Source: JADZFO01 sp964512635
GTDB taxonomy: Bacteria; 4484-113; JAFGCY01
Direction of reading: 5' to 3'
DNA length: 64,000 nucleotides
NCBI GenBank assembly: GCA_964512635.1
Contig: CAZEJB010000016.1
Coordinates: forward strand, 15,220-79,219
Part shown: piece after piece, positions 8,757 to 18,019 of the stretch
How positions within the stretch are numbered: position 1 is the first letter of the stretch
Layout: each line of letters starts with the position of its first letter
Program-made: the position numbers and the translations under genes
The notes under the pieces: generated by a model
The model's database searches: none
Seen by the model: the letters and a program-made list of their open reading frames with translations, nothing else
Told to the model about the DNA's origin: nothing

Positions 8757-10019
8757 GTGTCTGAGCCGCAAAGTCAGGACTACTTCGCACCATACCGATC
8801 TGAGCCTCCGGCAAAGCCAAGGCGGCCCTGGCGCTGGATCCTGCTGCTTGCCCTGCTTCTGCTGGCCGCTGCCTGCACAGCAATGCTGCTCTTGCCGCGC
8901 GGCCGTCAGGCAAGACACGGTTTTATCCCGAGGCCGCTCGCTCAGCGGCACGACCTTAAACAGCCCCTCCCATGGCGTGTATTGGCCACCGGGCACGAGG
9001 CCTGCAGCAGCCCTATGCTGGGCGACTTTGATGGCGACGGATCTGACGAGCTGATCTGTGGCAACATCTTCGTTCAGCCGCCGAAGAGCAAAGGCACTGT
9101 AACGGCCGAGTCAATTGCCAAGTCAATCATGAACATGCGAGAGGATTACCACTGGGTTGAACTTGATGGCACTATCAGGACACAACGGCGAGCGGCCTGG
9201 ATCGCACAATGGGATAAAACAGGCTGGGATTTCGACGGCGACGGCATTGATGAACTTGGACGACACTTCATGCATTCCGATAGCAGCTTTTGCAAGCCAG
9301 ATGGCACTACCGTTGGGAAGCTTTCAGGCCGGGGCTTCTCTTGGCAGGACAACCAGGCCGACTTCAATGGCGACGGTAAAATGGATATCGTTTTGCGCAC
9401 GGACCGCCCGGAGGCCCTGTTGATCTATGCCCATGATGGCAAAGGGTTGGGCAAGATTCCATATCCCGAAGGCTGGTCCAATCCTGTCTTTGGCAACTTC
9501 ACGGACAAGAAAAGGGCCGTAGCTCTCTTTGTGCCCAGCGATGGTCGCAAGGGTGCCAACCAGGAGTTCCTGTTGATTGGGCTGGACGGGAAACAGCGGC
9601 AAATGCGCGGTTACCCATTGGACATCTGGCAGAGCTGGCCCGCGCACTGTGGTGACCTGAATGGTGATGGCTATGATGAAGTGCTGGCACAGAACGGCGG
9701 CTACTTTGACCTGCGCAGCGGCAAGTATGTGGCCTTCCAGAACCCTCAACCCAGCTACTATGAACCGTACTATCAGCCCGGTACAACAATCGCCTGCGAT
9801 ATCAGCGGCGACGGGAAACCGGAACTGATCTCCGCGCTGACAGAGATAGACAGCGCCGAGTATGACGATGTCCTGCTGGTGGCCTACAACCTGCAGGGCA
9901 AGAGCATTTATACAGAGCGACTGACCTGGTTTCCCATAATGATGCAAGAGGCTTACGATGGGGAAGGATTCAGCTATCTCATCCTCGCCGGGCATGAAGA
10001 AGTCCGCATCGTTCCCTGA
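8757..10019 (+). CDS. Membrane-anchored FG-GAP repeat protein (family copy 1)
   Basis: A 420-residue protein with a short proline- and arginine-rich cytosolic N-terminus, one membrane segment at about 27-46 (WRWILLLALLLLAAACTAML) and an extracellular FG-GAP/VCBS propeller. The repeats show the calcium-binding signature DxDGDGxDEL: GDFDGDGSDELICG, WDFDGDGIDELG, ADFNGDGKMDIV, GDLNGDGYDEVLA, CDISGDGKPELI. The same layout recurs in three genes at 18998, 21492 and 22887, so this is an expanded family here. The GTG start follows a -10 box by 6 nt. FG-GAP proteins usually bind ligands; the ligand is unknown. Confidence 0.8.
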   Translation: MSEPQSQDYFAPYRSEPPAKPRRPWRWILLLALLLLAAACTAMLLLPRGRQARHGFIPRPLAQRHDLKQPLPWRVLATGHEACSSPMLGDFDGDGSDELICGNIFVQPPKSKGTVTAESIAKSIMNMREDYHWVELDGTIRTQRRAAWIAQWDKTGWDFDGDGIDELGRHFMHSDSSFCKPDGTTVGKLSGRGFSWQDNQADFNGDGKMDIVLRTDRPEALLIYAHDGKGLGKIPYPEGWSNPVFGNFTDKKRAVALFVPSDGRKGANQEFLLIGLDGKQRQMRGYPLDIWQSWPAHCGDLNGDGYDEVLAQNGGYFDLRSGKYVAFQNPQPSYYEPYYQPGTTIACDISGDGKPELISALTEIDSAEYDDVLLVAYNLQGKSIYTERLTWFPIMMQEAYDGEGFSYLILAGHEEVRIVP

Positions 10020-10047
10020 GCTGAACGGGCCGCAACATCCCATGCGC

Positions 10048-10053
10048 TAGCAT
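10048..10053 (+). promoter_or_regulatory. -10 box (TAGCAT), leaderless type
   Basis: TAGCAT, then CGTCCT (6 nt), then ATG 10060. There is no Shine-Dalgarno. Confidence 0.45.
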
Positions 10054-10059
10054 CGTCCT

Positions 10060-11088
10060 ATGCCCGTGCGTCACAGAATCAAGCTCTCAGACCGCCTTGC
10101 TCAAAGCAGCCGCCGCTTGCCGGCCTTGCTGCTTCTGCTGCTGGCCTTCGCCCTGCTCGGCGGCTGCCCAAAGCGCAGCGGCAATGCGAACGACCCCGGA
10201 GCCGGTACAGCGGATAACCCCGGCGCCGGCAAGGGCGGCCTTAAGGGCGGGCTGAGCCCCAGTACCATTACCCCCCCGGGGGGTGACCCGGTGACCACAC
10301 CGCAGACCGGCGCGAACAGCGGCGATGGCGGGGCCCCGACCCCGGGCGAGAGTGCGACAGGCCAGGAGGTCGCCGCCGCGCCGGCGGGCAGTGAGCTGGC
10401 CGGACGCTGGTTTGCGCTCTTTGGCCGCGAGGGTTCAGGGATGGCCTACTACACCTATATGGACGCCAAGTTCATCAGCCTCGACGGCCAGGGGCGCATA
10501 CTGATCGAAGACGGCAGCGGCCCGAATGCCGCCCTGCCCGGGCGCTATGCGCTGGCCGCCGGAAAGCTGCGGGTCTGGTTTGCTGATCCGCGTCTGGGGG
10601 CCGAGCAGCTCCTGGCCGGCAGCGCCGGTTCGCCTGCCGCGGGTGGCCAGTCCGGCATGATCCTTGCGGGCAGCAAACCCTTCAGCCCGGACCAGCTGGG
10701 TCTCAAGATGGACGCCGACCGGCAGTTCCTGGGGCTCTATGACGGCCGCGGCAAGCTGACGGTCTATGGCCGCGACGATTCGCCGCATGTCGCCGGTCTG
10801 CCCGGGCTGCCGGGCCAGTGGCAGCTCTACTTCGGCCCCCGGGGAACCTACACCAGCAGCCTCGCTGTTGACGGGCTGCAGATGGACATCACCTGGCGCG
10901 AAGGCGGCGGCTGGTGGAAGGGCCGCTTCAGCCACGGCTACTTCGTCGGCCAGGGCCAGGATGCGGCCACCGCCTTTGCCGGCGCGCTGACGCAGTCCGA
11001 GGACGGCGTGCTGAACGGCTTCTACAGCCCGGCGCCCTTCGTCGACGTGATGCCGATCTTTGACCTCAAGCGGATTCCCGCCGGCTAG
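10060..11088 (+). CDS. Lipoprotein of unknown function
   Basis: A 342-residue protein. The N-terminus has a basic region, a leucine-rich core and LLGGC at about residues 29-33, a lipobox, so it is likely a lipoprotein. A low-complexity linker rich in Gly, Pro, Ala and Thr follows to about residue 115. The rest is a compact domain with repeated GRW/GRY and YGRD/LYDGRG turns (ELAGRWFALFGREGSG, GLPGQWQLYFGPRGTY), suggesting a beta-barrel or lipocalin-like fold repeated twice. I do not recognise the family. It follows the FG-GAP gene after 40 bp and precedes the amine oxidase gene by 34 bp, each with its own likely promoter. Confidence 0.72.
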   Translation: MPVRHRIKLSDRLAQSSRRLPALLLLLLAFALLGGCPKRSGNANDPGAGTADNPGAGKGGLKGGLSPSTITPPGGDPVTTPQTGANSGDGGAPTPGESATGQEVAAAPAGSELAGRWFALFGREGSGMAYYTYMDAKFISLDGQGRILIEDGSGPNAALPGRYALAAGKLRVWFADPRLGAEQLLAGSAGSPAAGGQSGMILAGSKPFSPDQLGLKMDADRQFLGLYDGRGKLTVYGRDDSPHVAGLPGLPGQWQLYFGPRGTYTSSLAVDGLQMDITWREGGGWWKGRFSHGYFVGQGQDAATAFAGALTQSEDGVLNGFYSPAPFVDVMPIFDLKRIPAG

Positions 11089-11110
11089 TTCGGCGCTGCT
11101 TAACCTGCGC

Positions 11111-11116
11111 TAAGCT
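11111..11116 (+). promoter_or_regulatory. Possible -10 box (TAAGCT), leaderless type
   Basis: TAAGCT, then GCTGGC (6 nt), then ATG 11123. It is a weaker match than the others, but the spacing is identical and no Shine-Dalgarno is seen. Confidence 0.35.
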
Positions 11117-11122
11117 GCTGGC

Positions 11123-12259
11123 ATGTACGACGTCATCGTCATCGGACTTGGTGCGCACGGCTCAGCGGCGCTCTACCAGCTGGCCAGGCGCGGCGCGAAG
11201 GTGCTGGGCCTCGATGCCTGGCAGCCGCCGCACAGCCGCGCCAGCCACGGCGGGCGCAGCCGCATCATCCGCGAGGCCTACTTCGAGCACCCCAGCTATG
11301 TGCCGCTGGTTCAGCAGGCATATACGCTTTGGGAGGAGCTGGAACAGGCCTCCGGCCGCCAGATCCTCTGGCGCACCGGCGGGCTGATGCTGGGACCCAG
11401 GGAAGGCATGTTGATCGAGGGCACTTTGGCCTCCGTGCGCGAGCATGGACTGAGCTGCGAGACGCTCAGCGCCGAGCAGGTGCGCCAGCGCTGGCCGGTC
11501 TTTCAGCCGGGCTCCGAGATGCTCGGCATTTTCAATCCACGGGACGGGGTTGTGCTGACCGACAGCGCAATCAACACCCAGCTTGAACTGGCCCGCGACC
11601 AGGGCGCAGAGTTCCTGCTGGACAGCCGCGTCGAGACCTGGAGCGCGGACAGCGCCGGGGCCGAAGTGCGCCTTGGCTCCGGGCGCAGTATCAGCGCCGC
11701 CAAGCTGCTGTTCAGCGCCGGGCCGGGGATGAGCGAGCTGTTCAGGGGCGTGCTGCCGCTGAGCGTGACGCGGCAGGTGCAGTTCTGGATCGAGCCGCTG
11801 CAGCAGCACGCGGACTTTGACGCCGCGAACTGCCCGATCTTTATCTGCCAGGAGGACGGCGGCTCGGAGCGCTTCTTTTATGGCCTGCCCAGCCTGGGCA
11901 GCGGCGTTAAGGTGGCGCGCCACGGCCTTGGCACGCCGGCGGCCGCGACGGGCGAGCTGGCTCCGGCCAGCGACAGCGACTGGGAGCCCCTGCGCGCGTC
12001 CCTGGCCGGGCTGATCCCGATGCTGGGCGCCGGGCGCATAGCGGACACAACCTTATGCCGCTATACGAACACGCCGGATGAGCATTTCATCATTGACTGG
12101 CACCCGCAGCAGTCCGGCAGGGTGCTGCTTTGTTCAGCCTGCAGCGGACACGGCTTCAAGTTCGCCCCGGCGATCGGCGAGGCCTGTGCGCAGCTGCTGC
12201 TGGAGGGCCGTGCGAGCCAGAACCTGAGCCTCTTCAGCCTGAGTCGTTTCAAGAGCTGA
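11123..12259 (+). CDS. FAD-dependent N-methyl amino acid oxidase (monomeric sarcosine oxidase/SolA type)
   Basis: A 378-residue flavoprotein of the DAO superfamily, the usual length for monomeric sarcosine oxidase or N-methyltryptophan oxidase. The Rossmann motif GLGAHG is at 8-13. The family signature SRASHGGRSRIIREAYFEHP follows at about 38-57. The Cys that carries covalent FAD in this family is present as C312 in CRYTNTPDEHFIID, and SGHGFKFAP closes the FAD site. It would oxidise an N-methyl amino acid to the free amine, formaldehyde and peroxide. Sarcosine would yield glycine, which fits the glycine cleavage genes 2 kb away, but the substrate cannot be read from sequence. Confidence 0.88.
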   Translation: MYDVIVIGLGAHGSAALYQLARRGAKVLGLDAWQPPHSRASHGGRSRIIREAYFEHPSYVPLVQQAYTLWEELEQASGRQILWRTGGLMLGPREGMLIEGTLASVREHGLSCETLSAEQVRQRWPVFQPGSEMLGIFNPRDGVVLTDSAINTQLELARDQGAEFLLDSRVETWSADSAGAEVRLGSGRSISAAKLLFSAGPGMSELFRGVLPLSVTRQVQFWIEPLQQHADFDAANCPIFICQEDGGSERFFYGLPSLGSGVKVARHGLGTPAAATGELAPASDSDWEPLRASLAGLIPMLGAGRIADTTLCRYTNTPDEHFIIDWHPQQSGRVLLCSACSGHGFKFAPAIGEACAQLLLEGRASQNLSLFSLSRFKS

Positions 12260-12302
12260 CCAGGCCGCTGGTCTGCACCTTGAATAAAGCGCCTCGGACA
12301 GG

Positions 12303-12974
12303 CTACTGCTGCGGCATTTCGGCCGGCGGGGCCTGTTCTGTCACCATCGAATCGATCAGTGCCAGGAAGTAGTCAATGCTGGAAACAAAGACCGAAGTGC
12401 CGGAGTTCTTGCCCACGGTGTTGACCGGAATCCAGGCCAGCTCAAAGGTGTCGCCCTGCTCATCTTCCATGTTGATATGCAGACCACCTTCGACCTTGTC
12501 ATCGCTGGTCGTCGTCAGGGTGATGGCGCCGGTGTCTTCCAGCTGCTTCTTGATGTGATAAAAGGTGCTGTCGCCGAAGCCGGCGTCCATATGCATCTCA
12601 ACCGAACCGACGATCTCGACACCGTTGTCGAAGTAGCTGCCGATGGCGATGTAGTACTCGATGTTGGCCGTCTCATCCACCATTTTGATGTCGTAGAAGT
12701 TGAACACGCCATCGGAGTCGGTGGACTTGTAAGTGGTCATTTCCTCGGGGGTGAAATAGCTGTCGAGCGCTGTGCCGAGGGTGTAGTTCTCATAGCCGTT
12801 GATATCCATCGGAATGCGCTGGTACTCGCTGGTATCCGGCACGGCGGCCGGCTCAGCCGGCGGCGCGAAGGCGTCGTCACCAGCGGCGAAGACCGGCGCA
12901 GCGGCCAGCAAGAGCACAAGGCCCAGCAGGGCCGGCAGAAGGCGCATCACGAGACGCGGCAGGAGTTTCATCAT
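12303..12974 (-). CDS. Secreted protein of unknown function
   Basis: A 223-residue protein with a Sec signal peptide (basic start, leucine core, AAAPVFA cleavage site near residue 31). The mature part is acidic, with blocks such as YENYTLGTALDSYFT, EYYIAIGSYFDNGVEIVGSV and FYHIKKQLEDTGAIT. The opening 'INGYENYTLGT' resembles 'ITGFDRWTLGT' in the secreted protein at 56881-57519, which may be a distant paralogue. AAGGGGAA lies before the ATG. No domain is recognised. Confidence 0.7.
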   Translation of the reverse strand: MMKLLPRLVMRLLPALLGLVLLLAAAPVFAAGDDAFAPPAEPAAVPDTSEYQRIPMDINGYENYTLGTALDSYFTPEEMTTYKSTDSDGVFNFYDIKMVDETANIEYYIAIGSYFDNGVEIVGSVEMHMDAGFGDSTFYHIKKQLEDTGAITLTTTSDDKVEGGLHINMEDEQGDTFELAWIPVNTVGKNSGTSVFVSSIDYFLALIDSMVTEQAPPAEMPQQ

Positions 12975-13044
12975 CGGGTTCCCCTTGGCAGTAGCCTGAC
13001 CCGCGCGCGGCGGGCTGCAAGATCATACACGCCAGACCTGCAGG

Positions 13045-14373
13045 CTAATGAGAAGCCTGGGCCGGCCGCCGCGCGCAGCCCAGCGCCAGCCCGCCGATCA
13101 GCAGCAGCGGCAGGAGCAGCGGCATGGCCCCCGCGCCAAAGAGCATCGGCATGCGCGGGAACTTCATATAGACCGCTTCATAGTCTTCCAGCTCTTTCCA
13201 GTATTCCTGGTATAGCCGGTCGTACTCCAGGCCGGCCTGCTCAATCTGCCGCTGCAGGGCAAGCTGGCGCGGGTCATCTTCCGGCACACCCTGGCTGAAA
13301 AGCGCTTCGGACTGTTCATAGAGCGGCTGAAGCATCTCACCGGGCGGTTGGGGCTCCTGCTTTAGAGCAGCCTCCTGCAGCACTACATTGCTGGTCCATG
13401 AATGCAGGATCAGGCGCACATTGCGTGGCGGCGAGAGGTGCAGCAGCAGGAAGCGCGCGGCATTGGGCGCGTCAAACCGCCGCCCGGCATAGTGCAGCGG
13501 CCGGTCGAGCAGCGCCGGCAGCAGGGCCAGGCCACTGTACAGCAGCAGCGCGGCGACCAGCAGCGCGATGCGCGCGCCGGGCCGCAGCAGGCCGAGCACC
13601 AAGGCGCCGGCCAGCAGCAAAACGACCGGGGCAAGAAAGCTGAGCGGGTCATAGCCGCGGGTCTGGGAATAGGGCGCCCGCAGGTGGTATTCAAAGAAGT
13701 GCTGCACCGCGTAGACCCCCGCGGCGGGCAGGACCAGCAGCACGCAGCGCAGGGCGCGGCTGCGCAGGGTTTCCTGCAGCAGCAGGGCCCAGGCCAGGGG
13801 AAGCAGCACGGCGCTGAGGAAGCACAGGCACAGCCAGGCCAGTTTGGCCAGCCACAGCGCCCGGCGCGGGTCGCCATACCAGGGATAGTTGATCTCCTCC
13901 ATCACCCACTGCTCGCCGTAAGGCAGCTGGATGTACAGGCAGGCCGCCAGCCACAGCGGCAGGCTCAGCAGGAAGCAGCGCAGGGGCAGCAGGCCGAGTT
14001 CCAGCGCCCGGTGCAGGAAGAGCTGCAGGCTCGAGACCGGCAGGGGCAGCTCGCCGGCCTGTTCGGCAGCGGCGGCGGCGCGGCGGCCGGCGGGGCTGGC
14101 AGCCAGCTGCGGCACGAGCCACTGGGCCAGCACATAGGCCGCGGTGAAGACGACATAGAAGGCCGCCAGCCAGATTGCGAGCTGCTCGAGGTCGCGGCTC
14201 ATGTGGCGCGGGTTGAAAGGCCGCAGAATCGTCAGCAGGGTCAGGGCCAGCGGAATCAGCAGGCCGGCGGCCGTGAAGAAGCCCTGGCCGCGGGCGGCCA
14301 GCACCCGGGCGGCCACGCGGCGCAGCAGCTCCCAGTTCAGGGCGGGTTGACGGCTGGAGGGCGCTGCGGGCAC
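13045..14373 (-). CDS. Polytopic membrane protein of unknown function
   Basis: A 442-residue protein with seven to eight membrane segments. Segments are visible near the N-terminus (GLLIPLALTLLTIL, AIWLAAFYVVFTAAYVLA), in the middle (LCFLSAVLLPLAWALLL, FLAPVVLLLAGALVLGLL) and at the C-terminus (PLLLPLLLIGGLAL). A soluble, coiled-coil-like region rich in Glu, Gln and Tyr lies at about 345-410, before the last segment. This topology recalls permease parts of ABC exporters, but no ATPase gene is adjacent and no motif proves it. It starts with GTG 5 nt after a TACAAT box. It is divergent from gcvH. Confidence 0.68.
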   Translation of the reverse strand: MPAAPSSRQPALNWELLRRVAARVLAARGQGFFTAAGLLIPLALTLLTILRPFNPRHMSRDLEQLAIWLAAFYVVFTAAYVLAQWLVPQLAASPAGRRAAAAAEQAGELPLPVSSLQLFLHRALELGLLPLRCFLLSLPLWLAACLYIQLPYGEQWVMEEINYPWYGDPRRALWLAKLAWLCLCFLSAVLLPLAWALLLQETLRSRALRCVLLVLPAAGVYAVQHFFEYHLRAPYSQTRGYDPLSFLAPVVLLLAGALVLGLLRPGARIALLVAALLLYSGLALLPALLDRPLHYAGRRFDAPNAARFLLLHLSPPRNVRLILHSWTSNVVLQEAALKQEPQPPGEMLQPLYEQSEALFSQGVPEDDPRQLALQRQIEQAGLEYDRLYQEYWKELEDYEAVYMKFPRMPMLFGAGAMPLLLPLLLIGGLALGCARRPAQASH

Positions 14374-14378
14374 AGGCG

Positions 14379-14384
14379 ATTGTA
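14379..14384 (-). promoter_or_regulatory. -10 box (TACAAT), leaderless type
   Basis: On the minus strand TACAAT is followed by CGCCT (5 nt) and the GTG start of the membrane protein gene at 14373. Confidence 0.45.
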
Positions 14385-14504
14385 GGGCCGGTATGTCTCA
14401 GAACGGCCGCCCCTGTTCCCACTTCTGCTGGCAAGTAGTAAACTTGGCGCGCCACTGCGTGCGGGCGGATGCCCGCCGGGGCAAGCTTTTCCAGGAGAGG
14501 ATCC

Positions 14505-14873
14505 GTGGCCGATATCCGCTATACCAAGACGCATGAATACCTGCGCCGCGATGGCGCGACGCTGTATCTGGGCATTACCGACCACGCCCAGAGCCAGCTG
14601 GGTGACATCACCTTTGTTGAGGCCCCGGAAATCGGCGCCAGCGTGGCCGCGGGCAGCTCCTGCTGCACCGTCGAGTCCGTCAAGGCGGTGGCCGAGGTTT
14701 ATGCCCCGGTCCCGCTGAAAATCACCGGCTTCAACACGCGTCTGGAAGACAGCCCTGAACTGGTCAACAAGGACGCGATGGGCGAAGGCTGGCTGCTGTC
14801 GGTCGAGCTGGATAACCCGGCCGACTTTGACGGGCTGCTGGACCAGGCCGCCTATGATGCGCTGGAAAAGTAG
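14505..14873 (+). CDS. gcvH: Glycine cleavage system H protein
   Basis: GcvH is the lipoyl carrier that moves the aminomethyl group of glycine between the P, T and L proteins. The 122-residue product opens ADIRYTKTHEYLRRDG, has GITDHAQSQLGDI, and carries the lipoylated Lys at K60 in ESVKAVAEVYAP. The C-terminal GEGWLL block is normal. The start is GTG at 14505, with AGGAGAGG at 14493-14500 as a strong ribosome site; the upstream in-frame ATG would add 12 unrelated residues. gcvPA follows after 171 bp. Confidence 0.93.
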   Translation: MADIRYTKTHEYLRRDGATLYLGITDHAQSQLGDITFVEAPEIGASVAAGSSCCTVESVKAVAEVYAPVPLKITGFNTRLEDSPELVNKDAMGEGWLLSVELDNPADFDGLLDQAAYDALEK

Positions 14874-14961
14874 GGCCCGGCCCTGGAGCGCAAAATGCCC
14901 CCGGCGGCTTAGGTCTAAAGCCCGGCCGGCGGGGTAAAAGCGTTGTCACAAGTCTGCGAGC

Positions 14962-14983
14962 AGGGCGAGGGTATCCTCGCCCT
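14962..14983 (+). terminator. Stem-loop between gcvH and gcvPA (possible terminator or processing site)
   Basis: A perfect 9-bp GC-rich stem (AGGGCGAGG / CCTCGCCCT) closes a GTAT loop, followed only by CTTGT. The weak U-tract makes strong termination doubtful. It could reduce or process read-through from gcvH into gcvPA. Confidence 0.4.
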
Positions 14984-15044
14984 CTTGTCGTGAGAAGCAA
15001 GCTGCCGGGCAGGCCGCCTGCCCCAGAGGAAGGTACAGACACCC

Positions 15045-16466
15045 ATGCCCTACGTCCCGCATACACCGCAGCAGCGCGAGGCGATGCTTGAGACCATCGG
15101 CGTCTCGAGCTTCGAGGAGCTGCTGTCCCCCATTCCCCAGGAGCTGATCCTGGACCGGCCGCTGAAGGTCCCGCCGGCCCACGGCGAGGTCGAAATCACG
15201 CGGCTGGTTTCGTCGCTGATCAGCTCAAACCAGTTCATCCCGATGAACCGCGTCTTTGCCGGACAGGGCTTCTACCCGCATCACGTACCGGCGGTGGTAG
15301 ACGAGCTGGCGCGCCGCGGCGAGTGGTACACGGCCTATACGCCTTATCAGCCGGAAGTGTCTCAGGGTCTGCTGCAGTGCATCTACGAGTGGCAGAGCTA
15401 TATCTGCATGCTCACCGGGATGGAGGTCTGCAACGCCTCGGGCTATGACGGCGGCACCACGATGGCCGACGCGGTGGTGATGGCCAAGTACCACCACAAG
15501 GACAAGAAGAAGAAAGTCCTGCTGGCCCCTTACCTGAACCCCGAGGCTGTCGAGATCCTGGCCACCTATAACCTCGGCATGGAGATGCAGCTGCAGAACA
15601 TCGCGGCCGATTCCGCCGGGCGCATCGACCGCAGCGCGCTGGAGGGGATGCTGGACAGCGACACCGCCGCGGTGGTCTTCCAGTACCCGGACTATCTGGG
15701 CTACCTTGAGGACGAGCTGGAGAGCCTGATTGAGCTTGTCCACAGCCACGGCGCCACCGCCATTGTCAGCTTCTATCCCTACGCTGCCGGCCTGCTGAAG
15801 AGCCCCGGCGAGCTGGGCGCCGACATCGTCTGCGGCGAGGCCCAGTGCCTTGGCAACTACATGGCCTACGGCGGCCCGGTCTGCGGCTATCTGGCCTGCT
15901 CTGAGAAGTATGTCCGGGTGCTGCCCGGCCGGCTGATCGGACGCTCGACCTGCGAGCGGCGGCAGGAGGACGGCTCCTTCGCCCCCGGCGAGGCCTTCGT
16001 GATGACCCTGCAGGCCCGCGAGCAGCATATCCGCCGCGAGAAGGCCACCAGCAATATCTGCACCAACCAGACCCTGCTGGCCCTGCGTGCCGTGTTCTAT
16101 ATGGGCGCGGTCGGCAAGCAGGGCTTTATCCAGAACGCCCAGCTCAGCCACAGCAACGCGATTAGGGCCCGCGAGGCCCTGCTGGCCCTGCCGGGCGTCG
16201 AGGACTACTACCCCGGCCGCGCTGTCTTCAACGAATTCACCCTGCGCTTCCCGGCCGGACGCCGCGACGGGATCTTCGTCAACGGCCTCAAGCAGCACAT
16301 GCTGCCGGGCCTGAAGCCCAGCCGGCGTCTTGGCGCTCCGCGCGTCGGCGGAGACAGTACGGCAGACGAGGCGCTCAGCGACGCGCTGACTTTTGCCTTT
16401 ACCGAAGTCCATACCGAGCGCGACATCGCTGCGCTGGTCAGCCTCTGCGAGGGAGCACTGAAGTGA
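15045..16466 (+). CDS. gcvPA: Glycine dehydrogenase (decarboxylating) subunit 1
   Basis: GcvPA is the N-terminal half of the split P protein, which decarboxylates glycine with PLP and loads the aminomethyl group on GcvH. The 473-residue product begins MPYVPHTPQQREAMLETIG, as this family does. It contains FAGQGFYPHHVP, TPYQPEVSQGLLQ, the YDGGTTMADAV block, and YMAYGGPVCGYLAC near the middle. The length is slightly above the usual 445. Its stop overlaps the start of gcvPB by 4 bp, so the two subunits are translationally coupled. No glycine riboswitch is visible upstream. Confidence 0.94.
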   Translation: MPYVPHTPQQREAMLETIGVSSFEELLSPIPQELILDRPLKVPPAHGEVEITRLVSSLISSNQFIPMNRVFAGQGFYPHHVPAVVDELARRGEWYTAYTPYQPEVSQGLLQCIYEWQSYICMLTGMEVCNASGYDGGTTMADAVVMAKYHHKDKKKKVLLAPYLNPEAVEILATYNLGMEMQLQNIAADSAGRIDRSALEGMLDSDTAAVVFQYPDYLGYLEDELESLIELVHSHGATAIVSFYPYAAGLLKSPGELGADIVCGEAQCLGNYMAYGGPVCGYLACSEKYVRVLPGRLIGRSTCERRQEDGSFAPGEAFVMTLQAREQHIRREKATSNICTNQTLLALRAVFYMGAVGKQGFIQNAQLSHSNAIRAREALLALPGVEDYYPGRAVFNEFTLRFPAGRRDGIFVNGLKQHMLPGLKPSRRLGAPRVGGDSTADEALSDALTFAFTEVHTERDIAALVSLCEGALK

Positions 16467-18019
16467 GCAAGACGAACGGAATCAAGCTGAATAAGCGCAG
16501 CGAGCCGACCCTGATCTTCGAAAAGGGCTGGGCAGGCCGCGTCGGCGCGCAGGTGCACCCCATCGGCGGCCACGCCGGGGATGCCGCGCCGCAGCCCCTG
16601 GCCCCGCGCCTGCCGGCGGGACTGGCCCGCAGCTCTGAGCTGGCGCTGCCGGAGGTACAGGAGCTGGAGCTGGTGCGCCACTACATCGGCCTCTCCCGCA
16701 ACCAGTTCGGCATCGACACCGGTTTTTACCCCCTGGGCTCCTGCACGATGAAGTACAACCCCAAGATCAACGAGGCGGTGGCCTATAACTACCACCTCGC
16801 TGCCGTGCATCCCTACCAGCCCGAGGAGACCCTGCCCGGAATGCTGCGGGTGCTGCACGATGTGCAGGAGTGGCTGGCCGATGTCTCCGGCATGGACGTG
16901 GTTTCCATGCACCCCGCTGCCGGCAGCCAGGGCGAGTTCGCCGGCATGCTGATCTTCAAGCGCTACTTCGAAAGCCGCGGCGAGCATCAGCGCAATGTAA
17001 TGTTGGTCCCCGACAGCGCACATGGCACCAACCCGGCCTCGGCGCATCTGGCCGGCTTTGAGGTCGGCGAAATCAAGGTCCGCGAGCACGGCGGAATCAT
17101 GACCCTCGAGCTGCTGGACGCGGCGATCGAGAAGTTCGGCGCCGACAAGATCGCCGGCATCATGCTGACCAACCCCAGCACGCTTGGCACCTTCGAAGAG
17201 AACATCCTGCCGGTGGCCAGGCGCCTGCATGAGATCGGCGCGCTGCTGTACTACGACGGCGCCAACCTCAACGCCCTGGTCGGCATGGCCCGCCCCGGCG
17301 ACATGGGCTTCGACCTGCTGCACATCAACACGCATAAGACCTTCAGCACGCCGCACGGCGGCGGCGGCCCCGGCGTCGGCCCGATCGGCGTCAAGAAGCA
17401 CCTTGCGCCCTTCCTGCCGGCCCCGCTGGTGGAGAAGACTGCCGAAGGCAGCTACCGCTATGTCACCCCCGAGCACTCCATCGGCCGGCTCAAGCTGGGC
17501 TGCGGCCAGTTCCTGCTGATCCTGCGCGCCTGGGTCTATATCCTGCTGCACGGGCCGGAAGGCCTGCGCCGGATCAGCGAGTATGCGATCCTCAATGCGA
17601 ACTATATCCAGGCGCGGCTTAAGGATGCCTATGACATCCCCTATGCCGACCGGCCCTGCATGCACGAGTTCGTGGCCAGCGCGGGACGCCAGAAGGCGGC
17701 GACCGGCATCCGGGCGATGGATATCGCCAAGGCCCTGCTGAACGCCGGCTATCACGCGCCGACGACCTACTTCCCGCTGATCGTGGAAGAAGCGCTGATG
17801 ATCGAGCCGACCGAGACTGAAAGCCCCGAGACGATCGAGGCCTTCTGCCAGGTGCTGCTGGAGATCGCGGAAAAGGCGAAGACCGAAGAAGGGGCAGAGG
17901 AGATCCGCCGCCTGCCGAACCTGAAGGTCAAGCACATCGACGAGGCCGGTGCTGCGCGTAACCTGAACGTCCGCTGGACCCCCGAGCAGCAGGCCGCGAA
18001 GGCTGAGGCTGCCGTGTAG
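16463..18019 (+). CDS. gcvPB: Glycine dehydrogenase (decarboxylating) subunit 2
   Basis: GcvPB is the PLP-binding half of glycine decarboxylase. The 518-residue product has FYPLGSCTMKYNPKINE, VSMHPAAGSQGEF, DSAHGTNPASAH, and the PLP Lys K292 in HINTHKTFSTPHGGGGPG. It overlaps gcvPA by 4 bp (GTGA). It is about 30 residues longer than typical. Its last codons run into a TGTAGGGGCC repeat, so the TAG stop (18017-18019) belongs to the element. gcvT is not in this window and must be elsewhere if the pathway is complete. Confidence 0.94.
   Translation: MSKTNGIKLNKRSEPTLIFEKGWAGRVGAQVHPIGGHAGDAAPQPLAPRLPAGLARSSELALPEVQELELVRHYIGLSRNQFGIDTGFYPLGSCTMKYNPKINEAVAYNYHLAAVHPYQPEETLPGMLRVLHDVQEWLADVSGMDVVSMHPAAGSQGEFAGMLIFKRYFESRGEHQRNVMLVPDSAHGTNPASAHLAGFEVGEIKVREHGGIMTLELLDAAIEKFGADKIAGIMLTNPSTLGTFEENILPVARRLHEIGALLYYDGANLNALVGMARPGDMGFDLLHINTHKTFSTPHGGGGPGVGPIGVKKHLAPFLPAPLVEKTAEGSYRYVTPEHSIGRLKLGCGQFLLILRAWVYILLHGPEGLRRISEYAILNANYIQARLKDAYDIPYADRPCMHEFVASAGRQKAATGIRAMDIAKALLNAGYHAPTTYFPLIVEEALMIEPTETESPETIEAFCQVLLEIAEKAKTEEGAEEIRRLPNLKVKHIDEAGAARNLNVRWTPEQQAAKAEAAV

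Noticed and set aside
14374..15044. Glycine riboswitch upstream of gcvH or gcvPA
   Set aside because: The conserved GGAGA and paired aptamer cores are not found; only a plain stem-loop at 14962-14983 is present.
15225..17935. Long minus-strand open frames opposite gcvPA and gcvPB
   Set aside because: They are antisense shadows of well-conserved genes and have no motifs of their own.
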